Assembly (NCBI GenBank): GCA_016714225.1 | Contig: JADJNS010000005.1 | Coordinates: 124,001 to 188,000 of the forward strand | Reading direction: 5' to 3' | DNA length: 64,000 bases | Origin: Archangiaceae bacterium | Lineage (GTDB): Bacteria > Myxococcota > Myxococcia > Myxococcales > Myxococcaceae | Part shown: positions 24,873 to 32,735 of the stretch, piece by piece | How the letters are laid out: each line of letters begins with the position of its first letter | How positions within the stretch are numbered: the stretch's first letter is position 1 | Notes under the pieces: model-generated | What the model was told of the DNA's origin: nothing | Database searches by the model: none | The model's input: only the letters and a program-made list of their open reading frames with translations | Program-made: the position numbers and the translations under genes

Positions 24873-26413
24873 GAGACCTCGACTCGTGCATCGCGACGCG
24901 GGGCGGGCCCCAGAGCCGGCGCTGGTTCTTGAAGGGCCTTTCGGGCGCGCTGCTGGCGATTCCCGTGCTGCCCTCGCTGATCTCCGAGGCCGCGGCACAG
25001 ACCGCTGCGGCGAACCGCAAAATCTTTCTCGCCTACTGCTTCCCCAACAGCACGGTGAAGGGCGACGCGTACTGCCCGGGCGGCAACCCGACCGAGCAGC
25101 AGACCTACGCGGGCTTCACCATTCGCCGCACCGCCCTCGCCGGCACGACCGCCAACGGCGTGACCCGGGTGAGCGACGTGCTCAAGACCTCGAGCGGGCT
25201 GCTCACCGACCGCCTCATCTCGAAGACCAACCTGATTCGCGGCTGCGACTACTCGGGCAACTGGACCCACAACTCGATGCACCTGGGCAACTTCGGCGCC
25301 GGCTTCGGGCTGCCGAGGCCCGAGTACGCGCGCCGCACCATCGACCAGGTGATGGCCGACTCGGCGTCGTTCTACCCGTCGTTCTCGGGCACCCGGCGGT
25401 CGGTGCTGTACGGCTCGGGGCCCTACGAGGGCACCCCGAGCTTTCGGCTGGTGAACGGCGCGGTGGTCGGCGTGGGCAGCGAGCAGGTGAAGACCGCCAG
25501 CCAGCTCTACGCGCAGCTGTTCGGCAGCTTCACCCCGGGCGGCGCCACCGCCCACCCGCGCAAGAGCGTGGTCGACCTGGCGCTGCAGAGCTACCGCACA
25601 GTGCGCGCGAGCCCGCAGCTGTCGTCGGCCGACCGGCTGCGCCTCGACCAGCACCTCGACCACCTCGCCGAAATCGAGCGCCGCACTCAGGCCAGCCAGG
25701 CGCTGACCTGCAGCAAGCCCGCCGCGCCCGCCGAGGTGCAGCCGGCAGGCGAGGCGGCGGGCTCGGCGTCGCACGTGGCCACGCTGCGCAGCTACGAAGA
25801 CGTGCTGGTGGCCGCGCTGGCGTGCGGGCTCACCCGGGTGGGCGTCTGCTACAGCAACTACAACCTGTTCTCGTTCGGAGACACCGCCGACTGGCACCAC
25901 CAGGTCGAGCACTTCGCGGCCGGAGACCTCGCCGCCCAGACCCGGGCGGTCGAGGCCACCCGCAAGCTCATCAGCGAGGTGATGGTGCCGCTGGCCGCGA
26001 AGCTCGACGCGGTGGCCGACACCGAGGGAAAGACGCTGCTCGACCGCTCGCTGCTGTTCTCGGTGAGCGAGATGGGCGAGCCCGACCACAGCCTGGCGGG
26101 GCGGGTGCACGTCACCTTCGGCGGCGCCGACGGCGCGGTGCGCACCGGCAACTGCCTCGACTACCGCAACCTCGCCGCGCCGGGCCGCGACGGGGTGAAG
26201 TTCGGGCTCACCCTGCAGCAGCTCTACGGCTCGCTGCTGACCGCGATGGGCGTGCCCAGCAGCGAGTGGGGAGAGACCACCAACCGCGGCTACGGCGCGC
26301 GCCCCGCCGACAGCGACGTGTACGGCGGCGCGGCCACGGTGGGAGACGTCGGCGCCCACCCGGCCGCGGTGTGGAGCGTGGCGGGCGAGAAGCTGCCCTG
26401 GTTCGCCGTCTAG
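24869..26413 (+). CDS. DUF1552 family protein with twin-arginine signal
   Basis: 514 residues from a GTG at 24869 overlapping the previous stop. SRRWFLKGLSGALLAIPVLP (R17-R18) is a Tat signal peptide, so the protein is exported folded, perhaps with a cofactor. The mature part (FLAYCFPNSTVKGDAYCPGG, then NLIRGCDYSGNWTHNSMHLG) matches the DUF1552 family, which resembles sulfatase/phosphatase-type hydrolases of the DUF1501 group. With its partner it may form an extracytoplasmic redox or hydrolytic complex. The last segment KLPWFAV meets the convergent beta-helix gene across a small GC hairpin. Confidence 0.88.
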   Translation: MRDLDSCIATRGGPQSRRWFLKGLSGALLAIPVLPSLISEAAAQTAAANRKIFLAYCFPNSTVKGDAYCPGGNPTEQQTYAGFTIRRTALAGTTANGVTRVSDVLKTSSGLLTDRLISKTNLIRGCDYSGNWTHNSMHLGNFGAGFGLPRPEYARRTIDQVMADSASFYPSFSGTRRSVLYGSGPYEGTPSFRLVNGAVVGVGSEQVKTASQLYAQLFGSFTPGGATAHPRKSVVDLALQSYRTVRASPQLSSADRLRLDQHLDHLAEIERRTQASQALTCSKPAAPAEVQPAGEAAGSASHVATLRSYEDVLVAALACGLTRVGVCYSNYNLFSFGDTADWHHQVEHFAAGDLAAQTRAVEATRKLISEVMVPLAAKLDAVADTEGKTLLDRSLLFSVSEMGEPDHSLAGRVHVTFGGADGAVRTGNCLDYRNLAAPGRDGVKFGLTLQQLYGSLLTAMGVPSSEWGETTNRGYGARPADSDVYGGAATVGDVGAHPAAVWSVAGEKLPWFAV

Positions 26414-26437
26414 AGAGGCGAACGCTCCAACCGGGCC

Positions 26438-26452
26438 GGGCGGCGACCGCCC
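26438..26452. terminator. GC-rich hairpin between convergent genes
   Basis: GGGCGG-CGA-CCGCCC forms a 6-bp stem with a 3-nt loop between the stops of two convergent genes (26413 and 26469). There is no T-run, so its terminator role is uncertain. Confidence 0.3.
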
Positions 26453-26468
26453 CCCCGTCGACCTTGGG

Positions 26469-27194
26469 TCAGGGGTTGACGGTCTGCCCGGCCAGCGGGC
26501 CGTCGGCCCACACGTTGCCCGACCAGATGTTGCCCGCGGGCGACCAGTACGCCACCGGCCCGTAGTAGCCCGACTGCGGAAAAAAGCGGGTGGTGAACTT
26601 GTTGTCGCGCACCTCGTGCCCGCGCGCGGTGTCGGGCGCGCCGCCGTAGACGGTGAAGCCGGCGCCGCCCAGCAGGTTGTTCTGAATCAGCACGTCGGTG
26701 TCGGGGTTCGCGCCGTACTCGCTGAGCATGATGCAGCTGGTCTGCGAGCGGCGGTTGAGAATGGTGTTGTGCACGATTTTCACCGGCCCGCCCGCCTCGA
26801 TACCGTCGTTGTGGGCGCCCGCGGCGTTCGACAGGTCGTGAATGTACGAGTCGTAGAGCTCGCCGCCGTCGTGCATCTTGATGCCGTCGCCCGCGCCCGA
26901 GAGGTCGAGCCGGCGGCCCACCCAGCCCGCGCCCGCCAGCGCCGCCTGCGAGTTGTCGCCGCCGATGAAGGTGCTGTCGGTCAGCAGCGCCCGCGAGCCG
27001 TTGACCATCACCACCCAGAAGTCGTCGGTGACCACCTTCACGTTGCGCACCGTGACGTCGTTGGCGGCGATGGTGAGCCGGCCGCGCACCTCGACGTTCT
27101 CGAGCACCGCGCCGTTGGTCGACACGGTGAGCGGCCCCTGGTGCACGGTCAGGGTGCCTCTGGCCCCGGTGTTGGTCTCGTCGGGGTAGCCGCC
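26469..27194 (-). pseudogene. right-handed beta-helix domain, cut off by an in-frame TAG
   Basis: In the same frame as the upstream DUF4082 lipoprotein but separated by TAG at 27195-27197. Reading on after the stop gives GGYPDETNTGARGTLTVHQG and then a parallel beta-helix: GAVLENVEVRGRLTIAANDV, RNVKVVTDDFWVVM, GDGIKMHDGGELYDSYIHDL, HNTILNRRSQTSCIML and QNNLLGGAGFTVYGG. The text parallels the intact lipoprotein at 28157-29014. There is no signal peptide of its own, so a separate start (for example GTG 27146) would leave a protein of this surface family in the cytoplasm. I therefore read this as the second half of one interrupted gene, 26469-27932. Confidence 0.7.
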
Positions 27195-27932
27195 CTAGGG
27201 CGGCGGAGTCACCGTGCCGGCGTCGACCACCGGCGGAGTCACCGCGCCGGCATCGACCACCGGCGGCGTCACCGCGCCGGCATCGACCACCGGCGGAGTG
27301 ACCGCACCGGCGTCGACCACGGGCGGAGCGACCTGCGCCGGGGCGAAGATGACGTCGACCCAGTAGTTGGTGTCGCGGTAGCTCTGGTCGGGGAACGCGA
27401 CCGAGCTGGCGTAGCGGAACACGCCGTTGGCTCCGCTCGCGCCGCTGGCCAGCGCGTGCAGCGGACCGCGGTCGATGCCGGCGCCGCGAAACGCCCCGTA
27501 GCTGTAGGCGTAGTGCCCGGCGGGCGCGTGGTACGACGCGACGTAGACTTCTCCGGCCCGCACCTGCACCGGCTGCGCGAACCGCACCCGCTGCCAGCCC
27601 GCGGTGGTCTCCTGGCCGAAGGCGGCGGTGGCCAGGCGCTGGCCCGACGCCGTCCACAGCGTACCGGTGTGCGCCCCGCCGTTGCCCGGGCCCTTGTAGA
27701 AGCGAACGCCGAGCAATTGCCCATCGACGTCGGAACGCCACTTCACGCCCAGCTCGACGCTCGAGCCGTCGTTCGCCGCGGGGGTGGTGGGCGCGTCGGT
27801 CGACTTGAACAGGCGCAAGGTCTGCCCCAGGTCGGCCTCGTCGGCGCCCATCGTCTCGAGGTCGATGGGCCCACAACCAACGAGGGCGAAGAAGGCGAGG
27901 CACAGCGGTGCGGCGAGGGCTCGTGGCGACAT
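27195..27932 (-). CDS. DUF4082 lipoprotein with VDAGAVTPP repeats
   Basis: From ATG 27932 (MSPRALAAPLCLAFFALVGC, lipobox at Cys20; GGAG ribosome site) to TAG 27195, 245 residues. Residues about 40-200 match DUF4082: GVKWRSDVDGQLLGVRFYKG, TLWTASGQRLATAAFGQETT and VYVASYHAPAGHYAYS, a beta-sandwich found in cell-surface carbohydrate-related proteins. The end is four near-identical 10-residue units (V-x-D-A-G-A-V-T-P-P, a 30-bp DNA repeat at 27198-27320), a linker that would normally lead into the beta-helix domain encoded just beyond the stop. In this sequence the product is a truncated lipoprotein without its helix domain. Confidence 0.8.
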   Translation of the reverse strand: MSPRALAAPLCLAFFALVGCGPIDLETMGADEADLGQTLRLFKSTDAPTTPAANDGSSVELGVKWRSDVDGQLLGVRFYKGPGNGGAHTGTLWTASGQRLATAAFGQETTAGWQRVRFAQPVQVRAGEVYVASYHAPAGHYAYSYGAFRGAGIDRGPLHALASGASGANGVFRYASSVAFPDQSYRDTNYWVDVIFAPAQVAPPVVDAGAVTPPVVDAGAVTPPVVDAGAVTPPVVDAGTVTPPP

Positions 27933-28050
27933 GCGAAACACTCCGTTCAAGAGGTAGGCGCCGCCCCTTTCGCAAGCGCGGTGCCGCGGCGCGGCGAGCC
28001 TTCAAGCGCGCGAACTTCGGGTGCGCCGCACGCCACGCGCCCGCACGCGG

Positions 28051-28068
28051 TGTCGTCGATCGACGACA
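28051..28068. promoter_or_regulatory. 18-bp perfect palindrome between divergent lipoprotein genes
   Basis: TGTCGTCGATCGACGACA is its own complement and lies between the start at 27932 (minus) and the GTG at 28157 (plus). Both genes encode related surface lipoproteins, so a shared operator is plausible. Confidence 0.4.
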
Positions 28069-28156
28069 GGTCGCTTGCGCCCGCGCGCACCAGAATCGGC
28101 GCGCGCGGGCGAGCGTTGAGCGCGGCGATGGCGCCTGACACACTCGCGCGCGTCCG

Positions 28157-29014
28157 GTGCGCGCTCCACTGCTCTCGCTGCTCTTGCCCCTCGCGCTGGC
28201 CGGGTGCCTGAAAGACCCGGTGACCTCGGCCGAGGGCTACCGCTGCGCGCTCGACGGCGACTGCGACGAGCAGACCTGGTGCATCGCCAAGCGCTGCGTG
28301 ATGCGGGTCGACGCCGCCACCCGCCCCGGGCCGCAGAACACCGGCGCCCCGCACGACGTCGCGCTCACGCCGAGCGGCCCGCTGAGCCTCTCCACCGCCG
28401 GGCAGGTGCTCGAGAACCTCGAGGTCGCCGGCTGCGTGCAGATTCGCGCCGAGCGGGTGACCCTGCGCCGCTCGCGCATTCGCTGCAGCCAGGGCTTCTG
28501 GGCGGTGCAGATTTCCGCCGCGGGCGCGGTGCTCGAAGACGTGGAGATCGACGGCACCGGCAGCGACAGCCTGGCCGCCATCGGTGGCCCGGTCACCCTG
28601 CGCCGCGCCGACGTGCACCACGTCTACCGGGGCGCGGTGCTGGGCAGCGGCTCGACGGTCGAGGCGAGCTGGTTTCACGACCTCACCGGCGCCACCGCCC
28701 AGGGCGTGGTGGCCGACGCCACCCACGACGTCACCGTGCGCAAGAGCTCCATCGAGCTGGGGGCCACCCAGCACGGCAGCGCGGTAGACGTGAGCACCAA
28801 CACCACCCGGCTCGAAGACGTGCTCATCGAGGCGAACTGGGTGCAGGGGGGCGACTTCACCGTGCGCGCCGGCGCCGACGACGGCGCCCGCATTCAGGTG
28901 AACGACAACCGCTTCGGGCGCGGCTACCTGCAGGGCCCGCTGTGGGTCGGCCCCAACACGCTCCACGCGCGCAACGTCTTCGACGACGACAACTCCGAGG
29001 TGCCGCTCCAGTGA
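28157..29014 (+). CDS. right-handed parallel beta-helix lipoprotein
   Basis: 285 residues from GTG 28157. MRAPLLSLLLPLALAGC is a lipoprotein signal (LAGC). A short Cys-containing segment (YRCALDGDCDEQTWCIAKRC) precedes RPGPQNTGAP, the same sort of junction as GGYPDETNTG in the neighbouring interrupted gene, and then the helix coils: GQVLENLEVAGCVQIRAERV, LEDVEIDGTGSDSLAAIG, TVEASWFHDLTG and IEANWVQGGDFTVRAG. The fold is shared with pectate lyases and polysaccharide-binding proteins; no catalytic Asp/Arg set is evident. It overlaps the next gene by GTGA. Confidence 0.82.
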   Translation: MRAPLLSLLLPLALAGCLKDPVTSAEGYRCALDGDCDEQTWCIAKRCVMRVDAATRPGPQNTGAPHDVALTPSGPLSLSTAGQVLENLEVAGCVQIRAERVTLRRSRIRCSQGFWAVQISAAGAVLEDVEIDGTGSDSLAAIGGPVTLRRADVHHVYRGAVLGSGSTVEASWFHDLTGATAQGVVADATHDVTVRKSSIELGATQHGSAVDVSTNTTRLEDVLIEANWVQGGDFTVRAGADDGARIQVNDNRFGRGYLQGPLWVGPNTLHARNVFDDDNSEVPLQ

Positions 29015-29886
29015 GAGGCGCTCTGGTGCTGGCTGCGGTGCTCACCGGCGCGGTGGCCCGCGCTTCGGCGGCAGACCAGGCGCTGCGCGCCGCGCAAGAC
29101 GCCGCCGACCACTTCGACTTCCCCCGGGCCGAGGCGGCCGCGCGAGAGGGGCTGGCCTCGGGCACCGCCCTGCCCGACACCGCCTGGCGGCTGTACGCGG
29201 TGCTGGCCGAGAGCGCGGCGTCGATGGGCAAGGCCGACGCCGCGGTCGAGGCGTTCGTGCGCGCGCTCGAGCTGCACCCCGCGCTCGACATACCCCCCGA
29301 CGCCTCGCCCAAGCTGTGGGGGCCCTTTCAGCGCGCGCTGAGGGCCGCGTCGGGGCAGTCGCTGCAGCTGGTCACCCACGCCACCCGCACCGGCAGCACT
29401 GCGCGGGTGCACGTCGAGGTACGCGGTGACCCGGGCCGGCTGGTCGACCGCCTGGTGCTGTGCCTGGAAGACGCGGCCGGCGGCTTCACCCGCCTGCCCC
29501 TGGCGCGCAGCGCCGCGTTCGAGAACGACATACAGTGCGGCACCGAGCGCTGCCGCCACTACGTGGTGGCCGCCGACGGCTTCGGCAACGAGCTCGCCTG
29601 GAGCGGCTCGCCGCAGCAGCCGCTGGAGATTGCCGAGAGCCACGGCTGGGCGCGGCGCCACGTCTTCCAGCTGGTGGGCGCGGGGCTGGCGCTCGGGGTG
29701 GGCGCGGCCTTCGCGGTCACCTGGCTCGCCGCCGACCTGCAGCTCGCCCACATTCGCGGCGACATGGGCAGCTACACCTTCGCCGAGGCGCGCGCCGCCG
29801 ACCAGGCCCGAACCCGCGGCTACGCCGGCTTCCTCATCTCGCTGGGCGTCACCGGGCTGGTGCTGGGCAGCACGCTGCTGTGGTGA
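29011..29886 (+). CDS. exported TPR-like protein with C-terminal membrane helices, unknown function
   Basis: 291 residues from a GTG overlapping the previous stop. MRGALVLAAVLTGAVARASA is a signal peptide. Residues about 20-95 are TPR-like helices (FDFPRAEAAAREGLASGTAL, AVEAFVRALELHPALDIPP), followed by a beta-rich middle with two Cys (CLEDAAGGF, CGTERCRHYVVA) and two C-terminal hydrophobic helices (LVGAGLALGVGAAFAVTWLA and AGFLISLGVTGLVLGSTLLW). The layout resembles myxobacterial envelope proteins of unknown function. Coupling to the beta-helix lipoprotein suggests they act together. It converges with the kinase gene with only 9 bp between stops. Confidence 0.7.
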   Translation: MRGALVLAAVLTGAVARASAADQALRAAQDAADHFDFPRAEAAAREGLASGTALPDTAWRLYAVLAESAASMGKADAAVEAFVRALELHPALDIPPDASPKLWGPFQRALRAASGQSLQLVTHATRTGSTARVHVEVRGDPGRLVDRLVLCLEDAAGGFTRLPLARSAAFENDIQCGTERCRHYVVAADGFGNELAWSGSPQQPLEIAESHGWARRHVFQLVGAGLALGVGAAFAVTWLAADLQLAHIRGDMGSYTFAEARAADQARTRGYAGFLISLGVTGLVLGSTLLW

Positions 29887-29895
29887 GCCGCCGGC

Positions 29896-31371
29896 TCAGG
29901 GAGTGGCGCCGCGGAAGTCGAGCACCACCGTCTCTTCGAGCCCCGCGCGCACGGTGACCTCTCGCCGGGTGCGCGCGCCGTCTTGGCGCAGCGCTTCGAG
30001 GCGGTGGGGGCCGGCCGGGAGCACGAGCCGGAACACCGGCGTGGGGCCCGCGTCTCTGCCGTCGACCGACACCTGCGCCCAGCCGCCCTTCATGCCCACG
30101 TTGAGCCAGCCGGCGCCTGCTGGTTCGGCCTTCGCCGGGGCCTTGGCCGCGTGCACCGGCCGCCGCGCCGGCTGAACCGGGGCCGGCACCTTGGCCTGGC
30201 GCGGCGGGGGCTCTGCTGCGGCGGGAGGAGCCGGGTCGGGCGCGGGCGCAGCAGGCACGGCGAGAGGTGCCGCGGGCGCACCCGCCGCGGCCGCGACCGG
30301 CGGCGGGGCGCGCCCCGGCAGCGCGCGAGAGACTCCGAGCGCGAGCAGCACCGCCGCGAGCGCCACGCCCAGCGGCAGCGGCCAGCGGCGCCGCGCCGGC
30401 GCCAGCGCGAGGCCCGGGCCCGCGCGCAGCGAGCGGGTCGCGTCGGCGCGCGGGCCGGCCGGCGGCGAGCGCAGCCAGGCGGCGAGCTCGGCCGGGGCGA
30501 AGGCGCCGGTCTTCTCGGCCAGGGCGAGCAGGCGCTCTCGCGCGGCGCGGGCGTCGGCCGGCCGCCGCTCGCGCTGCTTGTGGGCGAGCGCGAGCAGCAG
30601 GCGGTCGAGCTCGACGGGCAGCTCGGGGCGCTGCTCGCGCGCGGGGCGAAGGGGCTCCCACAGAATGGCGTTGAGCAGCGCGGCGTCGGACTCCTGGGGG
30701 AAGCACCGCTGGGCGGTGAGCAGCTCGTGGAGAATCAGCCCCACCGCGTACAGGTCGCTGCGGGCGTCGAGCGGCTGCTGCTGAACCTGCTCGGGCGAGC
30801 AATAGGGCACCGAGCCGCGCAGCGTGCCGGTGCGGGTGCGGGTCTGGTCGCCGTTGCCAATCACCGCGATGCCGAAGTCGATGACCTTCACCACCCCGGC
30901 GTCGGTCACGAAGACGTTCGAGGGCTTGAGGTCGCGGTGCACCAGCTGCAACGGGCGGCCGTCTTCGCCGGCCATGCCGTGCACGTGCTCGAGCGCGGCG
31001 AGCAGCTGCAGCCCGACGCCCAGCGCCGCCGGCAGGGGAAGCGGGCCCCGCTCGGCGAGCAGCTGGCGCAGGGTGCGACCCTCGAGCAGCTCGAGCGCCA
31101 CCCAGGCGCGCTCGCGGTCGACGCCTCCTTCCAGGGTGCGCACCAGGTTGGAGTGCACGAGCCGCTGACCGAGCCGCACCTCTTCTTCGAAGCGCCGCTG
31201 GGTGGCGCGGTGCTCGGGGTCGGTCTCGTCGAGCTCCATCACCTTGAGCGCCACGTCGGCGGCGCCGGCCGCCCCCACCGGGGTGGCGCGCCACACCTCG
31301 GCCATGCCCCCGCGCCCGATGCGGCGCACCAGGCGGTACCCGGCGACCTGCTCGTGCTCGCGCAGGCTCAT
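29896..31371 (-). CDS. Ser/Thr protein kinase with transmembrane helix and PEGA tail
   Basis: 491 residues. Kinase domain about 11-300: glycine loop IGRGGMAEVW (18-27), catalytic Lys43, HRD at 145-147 (LVHRDLKPSNVF), DFG at 165-167, then SVPYCSPEQ. All catalytic residues are present, so it should be active. A Pro/Ala-rich stretch flanks one transmembrane helix at about 333-355 (WPLPLGVALAAVLLALGV). The C-terminus (GWAQVSVDGRDAGPTPVFRL, PAGPHRLEAL) is a PEGA domain on the far side of the membrane. The ATG overlaps the stop of the FHA/sigma-54 activator gene. The phosphopeptide-binding FHA domain of that neighbour makes it a likely partner or substrate. Confidence 0.93.
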   Translation of the reverse strand: MSLREHEQVAGYRLVRRIGRGGMAEVWRATPVGAAGAADVALKVMELDETDPEHRATQRRFEEEVRLGQRLVHSNLVRTLEGGVDRERAWVALELLEGRTLRQLLAERGPLPLPAALGVGLQLLAALEHVHGMAGEDGRPLQLVHRDLKPSNVFVTDAGVVKVIDFGIAVIGNGDQTRTRTGTLRGSVPYCSPEQVQQQPLDARSDLYAVGLILHELLTAQRCFPQESDAALLNAILWEPLRPAREQRPELPVELDRLLLALAHKQRERRPADARAARERLLALAEKTGAFAPAELAAWLRSPPAGPRADATRSLRAGPGLALAPARRRWPLPLGVALAAVLLALGVSRALPGRAPPPVAAAAGAPAAPLAVPAAPAPDPAPPAAAEPPPRQAKVPAPVQPARRPVHAAKAPAKAEPAGAGWLNVGMKGGWAQVSVDGRDAGPTPVFRLVLPAGPHRLEALRQDGARTRREVTVRAGLEETVVLDFRGATP

Positions 31372-32693
31372 GGCTCGCGCGGGTTGAGCCCGTAGCGGGC
31401 GATGAGCTTGTGCAGAAACTGCCGCGACACCTGCAGCTCGCGCGCGGCGCCCGAGACGTTGCCCTGGTGGCGCTCGAGGGCGTCGGCCAGCACCCCGCGC
31501 TCGAAGGTGGCCAGCACCTGCTCGCGCGCCTCGAGAAAGGCGGGGCGCTGCTGCGCGGCGACCGCCGCGCCGAACAGCGTGCCGTCGTCGAGCTCGGGCG
31601 CCAGCGCCAGCCGGCGCACCACGTTGTGCAGCTCGCGCACGTTGCCGGGCCAGGCGTGGGCGTGGAGCAGCGCCAGGGTGTGCGGGGGCAGGTCGGCGAG
31701 GGTGAGAGAAGGCTCGAGCCGGTCGAGGAACCGCTCGACCAGCATCGCAATGTCGTCGCGCCGCTCGCGCAGCGGGGGCACCCGCAGCTCGACGCCGGCC
31801 AGCCGGTAGTAGAGGTCTTTGCGAAAGTTGCCGGCCTCGACCGCGGCGCGCAGGTCGTGGTGGGCGGCGCACACTGCCCGCACGTCGGCGGGGCGCTCGC
31901 CCGAGGCGCCCAGGCGGCGCACGGTGCGCTGCTCGAGCGCGCGCAGCAGGGTGGCCTGCAGCGCCAGCGGCAGCTCGCCCACCTGGTCGAGCAAGAGGGT
32001 GCCGCGGTGCGCCTCTTCGAGCAGGCCGGCGCGTTCGGTGCGGGCGCCGGTGAAGGCGCCGGCCTGGTGGCCGAAGAGCTCAGAGGGCAGCAGCTCGGCC
32101 GAGACCGACGCGCAGTCGAAGACCACGAAGGGGCCCGCGCTTCTCGGGCTGCGGGCGTGCAGGCCGCGCGCGAGCAGCTCTTTGCCGGTGCCCGACTCGC
32201 CCAGCAGCACCACCGCGATGTCGGTGCGGGCCACCGCCTCGAGCTCGGCGAACAGGGCGCGCATGCGCACGCTGCGCCCGAGCGCGCCGCCGAACGCCGC
32301 GTCGGCCGAGAGCGGCCGCACCCGCTCGCCCTGCTCGAGCTCGAGGGTGAAGCGCGCCGCGCCGAGGGCCACCTCGACCCCCTGAGGGAGAATCAGCTCG
32401 CGCACCGAGAGCCCCGCCACGCGGGTGCCGTTCTTGCTGCCCAGGTCGCGCAAGAGCGGGCCGTCTTCGGTCAGCACCAGCTCGCAGTGCAGGCGCGAGA
32501 CGTGCGGGTCGGTGAGGCGCCCCTCGCACCCGGGGTCGGTGCCGAAGCGCACCGGCTCGAGGCCCACCGGCAGCACCGCGACGGCCTGCCCCGGCACGTG
32601 CAGGTGCACCTGCAGGTTGGGGAGCACCACCTGCTCGGCGCCCCGCTCACGCCGCAGGGTCAAGGTCGCGGTCGAGGTGCGGTCGACTTGCAC
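31368..32693 (-). CDS. sigma-54 activator with N-terminal FHA domain and altered Walker B
   Basis: 441 residues from GTG 32693. FHA domain about 40-115 (RLTDPHVSRLHCELV, RDLGSKNGTRV), which binds phosphothreonine. AAA+ domain about 135-360 with Walker A GESGTGKE (165-172) and the sigma-54 contact loop GAFTGA (212-217). The C-terminal Fis-type helix-turn-helix reads GNVSGAARELQVSRQFLHKL. The Walker B motif reads LLLDQVGELP: Asp236 is kept but position 237 is Gln instead of the catalytic Glu of the usual DE pair, so ATP hydrolysis may be lost or weakened. It follows boxA after 42 bp and overlaps the kinase gene. Confidence 0.93.
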   Translation of the reverse strand: MQVDRTSTATLTLRRERGAEQVVLPNLQVHLHVPGQAVAVLPVGLEPVRFGTDPGCEGRLTDPHVSRLHCELVLTEDGPLLRDLGSKNGTRVAGLSVRELILPQGVEVALGAARFTLELEQGERVRPLSADAAFGGALGRSVRMRALFAELEAVARTDIAVVLLGESGTGKELLARGLHARSPRSAGPFVVFDCASVSAELLPSELFGHQAGAFTGARTERAGLLEEAHRGTLLLDQVGELPLALQATLLRALEQRTVRRLGASGERPADVRAVCAAHHDLRAAVEAGNFRKDLYYRLAGVELRVPPLRERRDDIAMLVERFLDRLEPSLTLADLPPHTLALLHAHAWPGNVRELHNVVRRLALAPELDDGTLFGAAVAAQQRPAFLEAREQVLATFERGVLADALERHQGNVSGAARELQVSRQFLHKLIARYGLNPREP

Positions 32694-32735
32694 GGCGAAA
32701 ACGGTACCAGACCTGCGCTGCGCCGGGCGCGGCGG

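Noticed and set aside
27198..27320. 30-bp tandem repeats as a possible CRISPR or VNTR
   Set aside because: They encode the VDAGAVTPP linker in frame and have no unique spacers.
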